This document shows, one piece after another, positions 55,833-64,000 of a DNA stretch of 64,000 nucleotides; within the stretch, counting starts at the first letter, position 1; each line of letters opens with the position of its first letter. The notes under the pieces were generated by a model. That model was not told where the DNA came from, searched no databases, and saw only the letters and a program-made list of their open reading frames with translations. The position numbers and the translations under genes are program-made. The stretch comes from Rosenbergiella metrosideri. Lineage in GTDB: Bacteria; Pseudomonadota; Gammaproteobacteria; Enterobacterales; Enterobacteriaceae. The stretch spans positions 63,273 through 127,272 of the forward strand of contig NZ_JALBCV010000003.1 in NCBI RefSeq assembly GCF_022602565.1. Direction: 5' to 3'.

Positions 55833-56719
55833 GCAAAAAGTTTAGGAATCTCACGTAAAGCCCAGGATTTCGCCTCACCCATACTGTCTCGCCGCCAAGC
55901 CATAATCACATCGATATCGCGCTCATAGGTATTCGAAATTACTTTTAAACGCCCTTGGCGCAAGTCTTCTTCGATCATCGGATAAGGTAAAGTCCCTACG
56001 CCTAAACCAGCGATGATTGCGCGGTATTTGTTTTCAAGATTACTCACCGTCAATCGGCTCTGCCGATCAAGCACCTGTACGGTTATCGCTGGGCGCTTAC
56101 GTGCCGAATCCGCTACCGCAATACCTCGGTATTTGAGGCGCACAGACTCCGCATCAGGATCGGGTTCCTTTAGGATAGGATGGTCAGCACTCGCCACATA
56201 CAGGCTTTTCATGCTGTAGAGTTTACGGCTATTAATTTCCGTCGAGGTGCGAAAATGGAGCGTTGGGGCGATCACTATGTCGGCTCGCCCTTCTTCTAAG
56301 CTTTCCCATGCACCTGCCAATACCTCGGTCAGTAGATTCAGCTGGGTGTGACTCTTCTCCTCAAGCTTATTGACCAGAGGATAAAGATATTCGCAGCTCA
56401 CCAGCGCTTCACAGACTATCGTCAGTTGCGGTTCCCAGCCCCGCGCCAAGGCTTCAGCATCTCCCGCTAGCTTATCTGCCGCATCGAGTAAAAAACGTCC
56501 TCTTTCCAGTAGTAAGCGGCCTACATTCGTAAATTTGGTTCGGTGACCCGAGCGGTCAAACAGCACAACATCAAGCTCGTCTTCTAATTTTTGCATGGTG
56601 TAGCTCAGTGCCGAGGGGACTTTTCCCAACTCCTCGGCTGCCGCGGCAAAACTGCCGCGGCGCTCTATCGCATCCATCACGCGTAAGGCTTCTAAGGTTA
56701 ATGCGCGCTCTTTAGCCAT
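55811..56719 (-). CDS. yhaJ: LysR-type regulator YhaJ
   Basis: YhaJ is a LysR-family regulator that in E. coli activates yqjF/yhaHI and responds to aromatic compounds such as dinitrotoluene products. The 302-residue product starts MAKERALTLEALRVMDAIER with the helix-turn-helix RRGSFAAAAEELGKVPSALS (residues 20-39), then a two-lobed effector domain. It closes a minus-strand run after dolP, 4 nt away. Its known targets yqjF and yhaH were not seen in the window. Confidence 0.93.
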   Translation of the reverse strand: MAKERALTLEALRVMDAIERRGSFAAAAEELGKVPSALSYTMQKLEDELDVVLFDRSGHRTKFTNVGRLLLERGRFLLDAADKLAGDAEALARGWEPQLTIVCEALVSCEYLYPLVNKLEEKSHTQLNLLTEVLAGAWESLEEGRADIVIAPTLHFRTSTEINSRKLYSMKSLYVASADHPILKEPDPDAESVRLKYRGIAVADSARKRPAITVQVLDRQSRLTVSNLENKYRAIIAGLGVGTLPYPMIEEDLRQGRLKVISNTYERDIDVIMAWRRDSMGEAKSWALREIPKLFAKKFPQK

Positions 56720-56723
56720 AGGA

Positions 56724-57296
56724 TCACTTCAACAACGTGTAAACAGTGGTGACGTGTTTAACGCCATTCACCCGGCTGGCGAGATCGGCTGCGGCTTGAC
56801 CTTCTGCTGCAGTGACTAGGCCCATTAAGAAGACTTCACCATTCTCAGTCGTCACTTTGATACTTGAAGACTTCACTTGGTCACTTGCCAGCAGCTGCGA
56901 TCGAATCTTAGTGGTGATCCACGTATCAGAAGAAGAGGTACCTAAGCTAACATTATTACCGATACGGATTTCGTTATAGACTTCAACCGTGCCATCGGTT
57001 TTCGCCGCGATTTCGCGGGCGGTGTCCGCTAACGCTTGAGTGGGAGCCTGGCCCGTTAACAGGACTTTGCCTTGATATGCCGTCTCGTTGATATGGGTGG
57101 TGGTTTTGATCTCTTTGTTAGTTGCCAAGGCATTGGCTACACGCAGTTCTAAGGTGCCATCGTCAACCTGAGTCCCTACCGTACGCGCATCCGTGGCTGA
57201 CTTGGTGGCAACGCCTGCCGAGCCAATTAATACTGCTGCACAGCCTTGTAGAGCGAATGTGCTGCACAATATCACAGCCAAAAAGGGGAATCTCAT
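56724..57296 (-). CDS. dolP: Outer-membrane lipoprotein DolP (YraP), BON domains
   Basis: DolP is a dual-BON-domain outer-membrane lipoprotein that supports BamA and envelope integrity. The 190-residue product has a signal peptide with lipobox LQGC (Cys about 19), BON domain 1 (about 48-115, GTLELRVANALATNKEIK, QGKVLLTGQAP) and BON domain 2 (about 125-190, ITTKIRSQLLASDQVKSSS, NGEVFLMGLVT). SigmaE and Cpx control is known in E. coli. Eleven nt behind diaA. Confidence 0.95.
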   Translation of the reverse strand: MRFPFLAVILCSTFALQGCAAVLIGSAGVATKSATDARTVGTQVDDGTLELRVANALATNKEIKTTTHINETAYQGKVLLTGQAPTQALADTAREIAAKTDGTVEVYNEIRIGNNVSLGTSSSDTWITTKIRSQLLASDQVKSSSIKVTTENGEVFLMGLVTAAEGQAAADLASRVNGVKHVTTVYTLLK

Positions 57297-57307
57297 TCTA
57301 TTTCTCC

Positions 57308-57898
57308 TTAACCTTCCTGATGAGGAAAAAGTGAATTATCAATTAGCTCACTTAAACAATTAACCGTCAGCATATGCATTTCTTGAATACGCGCATTACG
57401 GTGCGACGGTATCCTAATTTCAACATCTTGGGGTCCTAGTAATCCCGCTAATACCCCACCATCAAAGCCCGTTAATGCCACGATAGTCATATCACGGGTG
57501 ACGGCTGCTTCTACGGCCTTCACGATATCGGGGCTATTCCCGCGTGTCGAGATCGCTAACAGGATATCTCCTGCCTGACCCAGCGCACGCACTTGTTTAG
57601 CATAGATTTCATCGTACTGACGCTCATTACCAATTGCCGTCAGCATAATATTATCTGCACTTAAACAAAATGCAGGAAGGCTTGGCCGTTCGTTCTCAAA
57701 TTGATTGATCATCGTGGCGGTAAAATGCTGTGCATTGGCGGCAGAAGCGCCGTTACCGCAACTCAAGACTTTATTGCCATTGAGCAAACACTGGACTATC
57801 ACCAGAGTGGCACGTGAAATAGCGTCGGGTAGCGCCTCAGCCGCGGCGATTTGTGTTTGTATACTTTCAGTAAAACACGCTTTAATTCTATCCTGCAC
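57308..57898 (-). CDS. diaA: DnaA initiator-associating factor DiaA
   Basis: DiaA binds DnaA and times chromosome replication initiation. The 196-residue protein is a single SIS (sugar isomerase) domain with [37 protein letters not shown] and [20 protein letters not shown]. Length equals E. coli. It follows yraN by 23 nt. Confidence 0.95.
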   Translation of the reverse strand: MQDRIKACFTESIQTQIAAAEALPDAISRATLVIVQCLLNGNKVLSCGNGASAANAQHFTATMINQFENERPSLPAFCLSADNIMLTAIGNERQYDEIYAKQVRALGQAGDILLAISTRGNSPDIVKAVEAAVTRDMTIVALTGFDGGVLAGLLGPQDVEIRIPSHRNARIQEMHMLTVNCLSELIDNSLFPHQEG

Positions 57899-57921
57899 TG
57901 CATCACCTAACTTTGTTGATC

Positions 57922-58308
57922 TTAGTAAAACGCGTTTTTGATCCAGTTTACGCGAGAACCTGTCACCGCAACTACATCAAACCGGCAATTTGCGGTCGAT
58001 AAACACTTATTATGGTTAGCTAACCAATAAGCCGCCGCTGCCTTAATTTTCTGTTGTTTACGCCACGTTATCGTCGCTGCCGCATCACCGTAAAGATCAT
58101 TTTTACGATAACGGACTTCAACAAAAACATAAGTTTGCTCGTCTAACATAATCAGATCAAGCTCGCCTTGTCGATATAAGATATTACTGGAAATCCAGCG
58201 TAATCCTGCTTGGCGCAAGTAGCGGCAGGCGAGTTTCTCCATTTGCTCGCCTCGCTGACGTCGAGTTAATTGACGGGAACAATCTCCCCGTGGGTATATT
58301 GGTTCCAT
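57922..58308 (-). CDS. yraN: UPF0102 protein YraN
   Basis: YraN belongs to the UPF0102 family with a restriction-endonuclease-like fold; its role in Enterobacterales is unclear. The 128-residue product has [20 protein letters not shown], the catalytic-type [23 protein letters not shown] core (GELDLI and FVEVRYRK) and [11 protein letters not shown]. Its start overlaps the end of lpoA by 43 nt, so the two are linked. Confidence 0.93.
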   Translation of the reverse strand: MEPIYPRGDCSRQLTRRQRGEQMEKLACRYLRQAGLRWISSNILYRQGELDLIMLDEQTYVFVEVRYRKNDLYGDAAATITWRKQQKIKAAAAYWLANHNKCLSTANCRFDVVAVTGSRVNWIKNAFY

Positions 58309-60293
58309 GATAACGTCCTGTTAATCACGCAATTTTGTGTCGCTTTCAGCAAGCCCGTATTCCCTTGAAGTTGATAACCGGGTTGCTGGCGCAATGGAGT
58401 AAAATGATTGGCCAACGTCCAAGCGTCAACACCCATCGCGTAGAGACGAGTCAGGGTATAGTCTTGATTGAACTGACCAGTGACCTGCTGTTTTAAGCCA
58501 GGGTTTGCCCCCGACAGCAGCGGGATATCACTAAACTGCAGACCTTCCATTTCGAAGCGGAAATCCGGTCCAGCACCCGCTTGAGAACTCAGTGAATTCG
58601 CGTAAAACGCCACATGGCTCTGTGAGCCAATCTTCATGGTGATAAGCGGCTTGATTAAATCTAATGACGCTTGGTTCGCCACGATATAAACAGAATCGAC
58701 GCCTCCGCTGTCGGCTACCGGCTGACCGCTTGGCGCATCAAAGGTCATACCTGCGACAGTCACGGCACCACTATCTGAACTTGGCGCAGCCGTCACCGGT
58801 GTCCCACTTAGGGGGATTCCTGCATTACTGTTAATCTGGCTTCTTAAGTCACTCTCCGAACCAATGGCTTGACGTAGTACCGTTCCCCCCCCTAAAGATT
58901 GCCACTGACGGGTGAAGGCTGTAGCAACCCGATCCCCTAAAGAATTACTTGGCAGTAAGAGTACTGGAGAGCGTTTACCCTGCGCCCACATATGCTCAGC
59001 GGCGTCACGGGCTTCGTTCTCTGGCGATAATGCAAAGTAACAAACGTTAGGATGGTTCTGTAAATCAGAGGGTTCGTTCAGTGCCAGAATATTCAACGAT
59101 GTCTGGGTCGTTACGGCTTTTGCCACATCCTCTTTTAATAACGGCCCAACGACTAAGGTCGCCCCTTCTTGCTGAGCTTGCTGTAATAACTGGTCGATCG
59201 GATGGCCGTTGGTATCATAGACTTTTATTTGTGCAGCCGTATTGGCTGATGCCGTTCCTGGAACAGCTGCCGTTTGATTCGACGTATCAGCTGTCGCGCT
59301 AGCGGTATCCGCTGCTGGCGTGGCGACGGCTGAAGGGCTAACCGCTGCATCACTGGTCGCCGACGCTGTGGTTTGTGGCGCGCGGATTACGGTATTCGCG
59401 TCAGGGGTTGCGGGCGCGCTCGAAGCTAAATGACCATTACGAGCATCTTCAAAGCCTTGTTCAATCGCTTTCGAGAAGACGGCACCCGGTCCCGTTAAGG
59501 GTAAAAGTAGCGCGATTGTATTAGTGGAAGCCACAGAGAGGTTCATCACTTGTGCCAAGCCAGCGGGCAAGGTTTTTGAGGCTGGGTTATCGGGGTAACG
59601 CGTCTGCCAGTCTTGCACCGCATGCTTCAGGTTATCTTGATCACCGCGGTTTTGATAATAAACACCTAATAGATCTAACCACCCCTGCAGAATATTTTCA
59701 TTCGCATTAATGGTGATATTACCCACTTGATCCTGAGGGATGGTCACCAAGGTCTGCCATGTAGCATCGAGGTTTTTTTGCTGAGCGCTGCCAGCGAGAT
59801 GAGGTTGTAAAGCGATATAGGCGCGTAGGACGTCGATAGGGGCTTCGCCCTGCGCGCTATCGATCATCAGCTGATAGTAACGCTGACGCTGGGTATCGTT
59901 TAACCCTGGTACTGATAAGGCACTCAGTTGCTGCGCCGCTTCACTAAATTGTTTCTGTTTTATCGCATATTGCGCGGCTAAAAAATGGCGCTCAACCTGT
60001 TGGTCGGCGGTGAGCTGGCTCGGCAGTTGTTGCAGTTGCTCTCCCGCTTGTGCCACCTTACCCTCGTCAAGTAACGCGCGTATTGCGAGTAATTGCCAGT
60101 GACTCCTGCTATCATCTTGGCTTTGCTGCATCTGTTGCAGATAATAAGCAGAACCTTGATTCGCAGTGGGTTGGAGAGTAGCCGATGGCGTCTGATTTTC
60201 TTGATTGACACCACAGGCGGCCAAAATAAATCCGGCCAACACAACAGGAACAAAACGCCCTGCGTTACGACGATTCATAAATGAAGAAAGCAT
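58266..60293 (-). CDS. lpoA: Penicillin-binding protein activator LpoA
   Basis: LpoA is an outer-membrane lipoprotein that stimulates the transpeptidase activity of PBP1A. The 675-residue product has a lipobox LAAC (Cys about 27), a tetratricopeptide-like N-terminal domain (about 28-260) and a C-terminal periplasmic-binding-protein-like domain (about 265-675). Between residues 285 and 355 an Ala/Thr/Ser/Pro-rich low-complexity insert interrupts the latter, longer than I recall for E. coli. Start MLSSFMNRRN; an internal ATG is also possible. It diverges from rsmI across about 60 nt. Confidence 0.93.
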   Translation of the reverse strand: MLSSFMNRRNAGRFVPVVLAGFILAACGVNQENQTPSATLQPTANQGSAYYLQQMQQSQDDSRSHWQLLAIRALLDEGKVAQAGEQLQQLPSQLTADQQVERHFLAAQYAIKQKQFSEAAQQLSALSVPGLNDTQRQRYYQLMIDSAQGEAPIDVLRAYIALQPHLAGSAQQKNLDATWQTLVTIPQDQVGNITINANENILQGWLDLLGVYYQNRGDQDNLKHAVQDWQTRYPDNPASKTLPAGLAQVMNLSVASTNTIALLLPLTGPGAVFSKAIEQGFEDARNGHLASSAPATPDANTVIRAPQTTASATSDAAVSPSAVATPAADTASATADTSNQTAAVPGTASANTAAQIKVYDTNGHPIDQLLQQAQQEGATLVVGPLLKEDVAKAVTTQTSLNILALNEPSDLQNHPNVCYFALSPENEARDAAEHMWAQGKRSPVLLLPSNSLGDRVATAFTRQWQSLGGGTVLRQAIGSESDLRSQINSNAGIPLSGTPVTAAPSSDSGAVTVAGMTFDAPSGQPVADSGGVDSVYIVANQASLDLIKPLITMKIGSQSHVAFYANSLSSQAGAGPDFRFEMEGLQFSDIPLLSGANPGLKQQVTGQFNQDYTLTRLYAMGVDAWTLANHFTPLRQQPGYQLQGNTGLLKATQNCVINRTLSWNQYTHGEIVPVN

Positions 60294-60354
60294 AGAGTAC
60301 CCATTATGTTTTTCTCAGAACGCCCTATAGTAAAGCGGCAATTCGGATGAAACA

Positions 60355-61221
60355 ATGAAACAACACGATCAGTCAGAGATTTCTGTAGGAACATTATATA
60401 TCGTTCCTACCCCTATTGGTAACTTAGCCGACATTACCCAACGCGCGCTCACCGTCTTAGAAAAGGTCGATCTGGTTGCAGCAGAAGATACACGCCATAC
60501 CGGCCTACTCCTACAACATTTCGCCATCAATGCGCGCTTATTCTCATTGCATGATCACAATGAACAGCAAAAAGCAGATGTTTTAATAAGTAAATTACAA
60601 CAAGGGGAAAGTATAGCCTTGGTTTCCGATGCAGGAACCCCTTTAATCAATGATCCCGGCTATCACCTCGTTACCCGTTGCCGTCAAGCCGGGCTAAAAG
60701 TCGTCCCCCTTCCAGGTGCCTGCGCTGCCATTACTGCCCTGAGTGCTTCTGGACTGCCCTCTGATCGTTTTTGTTACGAAGGATTTCTTCCTGCCAAAAG
60801 TAAAGGTCGCCGCGATGCCCTCAGGGCAGTATTAGAGGAACCTCGTACCTTAATATTTTATGAATCCACCCACCGTCTCTTGGATTGCCTGACAGACATG
60901 GTCAGCGAACTTGGCGAGCATCGCCATGTAGTACTGGCTCGGGAAATTACTAAGACGTGGGAGTCAATTCACGGCGCACCAGTCGGTGAGCTACTGGCAT
61001 GGGTGCAGGCCGATGAAAAACGCCGTAAAGGCGAAATGGTGTTAATCGTCGCGGGCTATCAAGGGCAGGAGGAAGAACTCCCTGCAGAAGCCCTACGCAC
61101 CCTCGCGTTATTACAGACCGAATTGCCCCTCAAAAAAGCCGCAGCCTTGGCGGCTGAAATCCATGGCGTGAAGAAAAATGCGTTATATAAGCATGGATTA
61201 GCTCAGCAGCAGGCCAATTAA
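60355..61221 (+). CDS. rsmI: 16S rRNA 2'-O-ribose C1402 methyltransferase RsmI
   Basis: RsmI methylates the ribose of C1402 in 16S rRNA using SAM. The 288-residue product has the tetrapyrrole-methylase-like fold: [20 protein letters not shown] (residues 12-31), [51 protein letters not shown] and [10 protein letters not shown]. Length and order match E. coli (rsmI diverging from lpoA). Next comes rnpB. Confidence 0.96.
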   Translation: MKQHDQSEISVGTLYIVPTPIGNLADITQRALTVLEKVDLVAAEDTRHTGLLLQHFAINARLFSLHDHNEQQKADVLISKLQQGESIALVSDAGTPLINDPGYHLVTRCRQAGLKVVPLPGACAAITALSASGLPSDRFCYEGFLPAKSKGRRDALRAVLEEPRTLIFYESTHRLLDCLTDMVSELGEHRHVVLAREITKTWESIHGAPVGELLAWVQADEKRRKGEMVLIVAGYQGQEEELPAEALRTLALLQTELPLKKAAALAAEIHGVKKNALYKHGLAQQQAN

Positions 61222-61234
61222 ACGATAGAAAAAC

Positions 61235-61263
61235 GTGACAATGGCGGTAATTTCCCCTATCAT
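61235..61263 (+). promoter_or_regulatory. rnpB promoter
   Basis: GTGACA (61235-61240, five of six consensus) and TATCAT (61258-61263) are spaced by 17 nt; the RNA start at 61272 is 9 nt beyond. The GC-rich discriminator CCGCCGCC is the type found in growth-rate controlled promoters. Confidence 0.85.
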
Positions 61264-61271
61264 CCGCCGCC

Positions 61272-61644
<373 letters not shown>

Positions 61645-61652
61645 TCTTTGAA

Positions 61653-61689
61653 AAAGAGGTTACTGCGTGCAGTAACCTCTTTTTTTTAT
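61653..61689. terminator. Bidirectional terminator between rnpB and the nimT-like gene
   Basis: An 11-bp stem (61655-61665 with 61670-61680, loop CGTG) is followed by eight T on the plus strand and five T on the minus strand. It lies between rnpB and the convergent MFS gene. Confidence 0.92.
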
Positions 61690-62864
61690 TCTTCCATCAG
61701 CCGATTTTTACCGGCAAGTAAGCCCATGATCATCATCAAAACGGCTAATATCAAACAGAAAAGTAACGGTAAATGCCAGCTTCCGCTCTGTTGATGCAAT
61801 GTCCCCATCGCGGCGGGTCCGACTGCCGCGAGTAAATAGCCAACCGCCTGTGCCATCCCCGAAAGCGCCACCGCTTGATGAGCCGAGCGGCTACGAAGGC
61901 CAATAAGCGATAGGCCGAGAATCATCGCTGCACCCGAGCCTATTCCTGCAAAGCTTACCCACACTATTGCCCAGCTTGGCATCCACCATAATCCCACAAG
62001 ACTCACTCCCCACAGGCTTGCCATCGCCATCGCCAACCAACGTTGATCGCGATAACGCGCAATCACGGTACCAATAACTAAGCCAGGAAGTGCCGTCGCG
62101 AGTTGTAGCAGTCCATGTAAGCTACCCGCCTCGGTGGCCGAAAAACCACTGTCCACCAGAAGTGCGGGTAACCAACTGACTAATACGTAATAAATTAGCG
62201 AGTTCAACCCTAGATAGAGCGTAATTTGCCAAGCTAAAGAAGAGCGCCAGATCCGTGCATTACTGCTCATCGCCGGGCGCGATAATCCGGTAACCGCCCT
62301 CCCCTTGAGCTGTTGTGCCCAGGCTATCAGGGCAATCAAGGGAAAAATCAGTAAGCTTAAGGAGGCTTGCGCCCAACCGAGATGCGTGGCAAGCGGCACC
62401 ACCAGCACAGAGGCTAACGCGGCGCTGATGCCCATCGTTAACGAATAAGCCCCGGTCATTTTGGGCAGGATACTGACGAAATCGCGCTTTAATAAACTGG
62501 GCAGAATGACATTGCCTACAGCTATGCCGGCGCCGATGATCACCGTACCAAGATACAGGAAGGTGGTCGTCCCCAAGGCACGCAGCACGACCCCGAAACA
62601 AATAGCGACCAAGGCCACGGCAACACTGCGTTCTAACCCGAGGTAACGGGTCAAATAAGGCACCAGCGGCGAGAGTAAAGCAAAAGCCAGTAAGGGTAAG
62701 GTGGTAAGCAGCCCTACCTGCATAGTGTCCAAATCTAATCTTTGCCCGAGCGTCGCTAACAGCGGAGCGAGTCCTGTAAAAGGAGCTCTAAGCGTTGTCG
62801 CAACCAATAAAATCCCAATAACTAACGATTTTTTTGAGTGATGAGTCATAGCAGGTGCCGCCAT
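61686..62864 (-). CDS. NimT/CynX-type MFS exporter
   Basis: A 392-residue inner-membrane carrier of the cyanate-permease (CynX) group of the major facilitator superfamily. It resembles E. coli NimT (YeaN, 393 residues), the 2-nitroimidazole exporter, in SLVIGILLVATTLRAPFTGLAP, LTTLPLLAFALLSPLVPYL, LKRDFVSILPKMTGAYSLTMG and the closing part with LSGMAQAVGYLLAAVGPAAMG. Twelve helices. The ATG at 62864 has GAGAGA 8 nt upstream; an earlier GTG at 62891 was rejected. It diverges from an AraC-type regulator, as nimT and nimR do. Confidence 0.85.
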   Translation of the reverse strand: MAAPAMTHHSKKSLVIGILLVATTLRAPFTGLAPLLATLGQRLDLDTMQVGLLTTLPLLAFALLSPLVPYLTRYLGLERSVAVALVAICFGVVLRALGTTTFLYLGTVIIGAGIAVGNVILPSLLKRDFVSILPKMTGAYSLTMGISAALASVLVVPLATHLGWAQASLSLLIFPLIALIAWAQQLKGRAVTGLSRPAMSSNARIWRSSLAWQITLYLGLNSLIYYVLVSWLPALLVDSGFSATEAGSLHGLLQLATALPGLVIGTVIARYRDQRWLAMAMASLWGVSLVGLWWMPSWAIVWVSFAGIGSGAAMILGLSLIGLRSRSAHQAVALSGMAQAVGYLLAAVGPAAMGTLHQQSGSWHLPLLFCLILAVLMMIMGLLAGKNRLMEE

Positions 62865-62951
62865 AGGAAAATCTCTCTTGTTGATAAGCACGTAGCATAC
62901 CCCCTCTTCACCAAGGTTAAATCAAGCTATAATGACAATTTATCGCTAAAA

Positions 62952-63746
62952 ATGGACAATATGCATATTCCCACTATTCCGCAGGACTTCGATCCGGATC
63001 GTCATCTCGATAAGGTAGGGGTTTTTAGGGTTAAAGCCAGTGAATCTTTCCATGAACTTCCCTTCCATCAACATCGTAAAGGCCAATTAATAGTGCCCTT
63101 GCAAGGCACTATTACCTGCCAAGTAGAAGATGGCATCTGGATGGCGCCAACTGGGCAAGCTATCTGGATTCCGAGCCATGTTATCCATAGTAATAAAGTC
63201 TCTCAGCACGCGGAGTTTTGTTTCGTCTTTATTGAACCGTACAGTGCCGAGATGCCCAAGGAATGCTGCACGTTACGTATTTCCGCTCTGGTCAGAGAAC
63301 TTATTTTTCGTTTAGCGTCTCTTCCTCTAAGCCAGTATCACACCTTGACGACACAGCGTTTGATTGCGGTTCTGCTCGACCTGCTGGTTGAACAGCCAAT
63401 AGGTAAGTTACAGCTACCGATGTCCAACCATCCTAAAATCCGTTTATTGGTTGAGGCAATGCAGCAGCCCGGCCAAGTGAAGCATCCTGCAGCCTATTGG
63501 GCAAAAAAATTGGCAGTGAGTGAGAGAAGCTTAGCAAGGCTAATGATCAATGAAACCGGGTTGAGTTTTCGTCCCTGGCGACAGCAGTTACAGCTAATTA
63601 TCGCGATCAATCGACTGGTGGTCGGCGAGCGCGTGGAGATTATCGCCCATGAACTGGGCTATGAATCGGTGACAGCATTTATCACCATGTTTAAGAAAGC
63701 GCTAGGCATAACCCCTGGCCAATATCGACAAGAGTTCAATGCCTAG
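62952..63746 (+). CDS. AraC-type regulator, NimR-like
   Basis: A 264-residue AraC-family regulator: an N-terminal cupin (about residues 20-100, HELPFHQHRKGQLIVPLQGT and WIPSHVIHSNKV) and a C-terminal pair of helix-turn-helix motifs (about 175-262, WAKKLAVSERSLARLMINET and IIAHELGYESVTAFITMFKK). In E. coli, NimR represses the divergent nimT; the same arrangement here suggests the same role. The start is uncertain: ATG 62952 or 62961; an extension to 62838 would run into the nimT-like gene and lacks support. Confidence 0.82.
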   Translation: MDNMHIPTIPQDFDPDRHLDKVGVFRVKASESFHELPFHQHRKGQLIVPLQGTITCQVEDGIWMAPTGQAIWIPSHVIHSNKVSQHAEFCFVFIEPYSAEMPKECCTLRISALVRELIFRLASLPLSQYHTLTTQRLIAVLLDLLVEQPIGKLQLPMSNHPKIRLLVEAMQQPGQVKHPAAYWAKKLAVSERSLARLMINETGLSFRPWRQQLQLIIAINRLVVGERVEIIAHELGYESVTAFITMFKKALGITPGQYRQEFNA

Positions 63747-63759
63747 CATGACCGAGGGC

Positions 63760-64000
63760 TTAACGGTACTTACGATGATTTTCGTTACGTAACGCCGAAA
63801 TCTGTTGGGCAGTCTGCTTAGCGTCGGCTAGCTTACCAAGCTTTACCTGTTGCTCGGCTTGATCAACTTTAGCAATCAATTGGTCAAATGCATTGCGCCA
63901 GCCCTGCATGGCCGGACTCTGCGGTGCACTCCCTGCTAACGAGGGTGGCGTCGCAGTTTTGGCGTCTTTCGCTGCAGCACGCATTTGCGTTAACGCCTGC
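63760..64000 (-). CDS. cybC: Cytochrome b562 (partial, C-terminal part)
   Basis: The gene runs off the right edge; about 79 C-terminal residues are visible. They read ALTQMRAAAKDAKTATPP, SPAMQGWRNAFDQLIAKVDQ and end LRNENHRKYR. This matches E. coli CybC, whose sequence ends RNAYHQKYR; the final His is the heme-ligand position (His102) and the Arg forms the thioether-like c-type bond only in engineered forms. Hence a periplasmic four-helix heme protein. The N-terminal signal peptide and the Met7 ligand are outside the window. Confidence 0.82.
   Translation of the reverse strand, partial: QALTQMRAAAKDAKTATPPSLAGSAPQSPAMQGWRNAFDQLIAKVDQAEQQVKLGKLADAKQTAQQISALRNENHRKYR

Overview
The window is chromosomal backbone from a gammaproteobacterium of the order Enterobacterales, probably an Erwiniaceae-type relative of Pantoea, Erwinia, Tatumella or Rosenbergiella. 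The order level is secure: most proteins align along their length with the Escherichia coli proteins I recall, and gene order follows two E. coli map regions. The family is a guess. No insertion sequence, prophage, integrase, CRISPR array, tRNA, toxin-antitoxin pair or recognisable defence system was found. The last gene (a cytochrome b562) and the first (an MFS transporter) are cut by the window edges.

Region A (1-24.7 kb) matches the 0/100-minute region of E. coli: mog, talB, yaaA, thrLABC with its attenuator, lasT, arcA, creA, rob, gpmB, yjjX, trpR with its operator, slt, ettA, nadR, radA, serB, smp, yjjG, rimI, holD, rsmC. It is compacted: creBCD is missing between creA and arcA, and yjjG lies directly beside smp, where E. 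coli carries prfC, osmY, the deo operon and lplA.

Region B (24.8-46.8 kb) is an accessory metabolic segment lying between genes that are far apart in E. coli. It holds a YbaK-type editing protein, a carboxylate-type MFS carrier, an RcnB-like protein, a 4-aminobutyrate set (gabP, gabT, a MocR/GabR regulator, sad), a YcaD-like carrier, the choline-to-betaine locus (betT diverging from betIBA), a fiu-type catecholate receptor with piuC, ddlA and a membrane diguanylate cyclase. The themes are osmoprotection, use of GABA (common in plants and nectar) and iron uptake.

Region C (46.9-64 kb) corresponds to the 68-71-minute region of E. coli, again shortened: an e(P4)-like lipoprotein phosphatase, rlmG, a ClC channel/antiporter with CBS domains, alx behind a yybP-ykoY manganese riboswitch, sstT, yqjA-mzrA, yqjD-yqjE-yqjK, a run lpoA-yraN-diaA-dolP-yhaJ on the minus strand, rsmI, the RNase P RNA gene with a clear promoter and terminator, a nimT/nimR-like pair, and the end of a cytochrome b562 gene.

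I found no previously undescribed system. The most useful observations are regulatory and architectural: overlapping convergent genes (yjjX/trpR, ddlA/diguanylate cyclase), an operator directly in front of a reassigned trpR start, a candidate BetI operator, a Fur-like box before fiu, a strong hairpin between fiu and piuC, the riboswitch before alx, and a possible NMN salvage link between the e(P4) protein and NadR.
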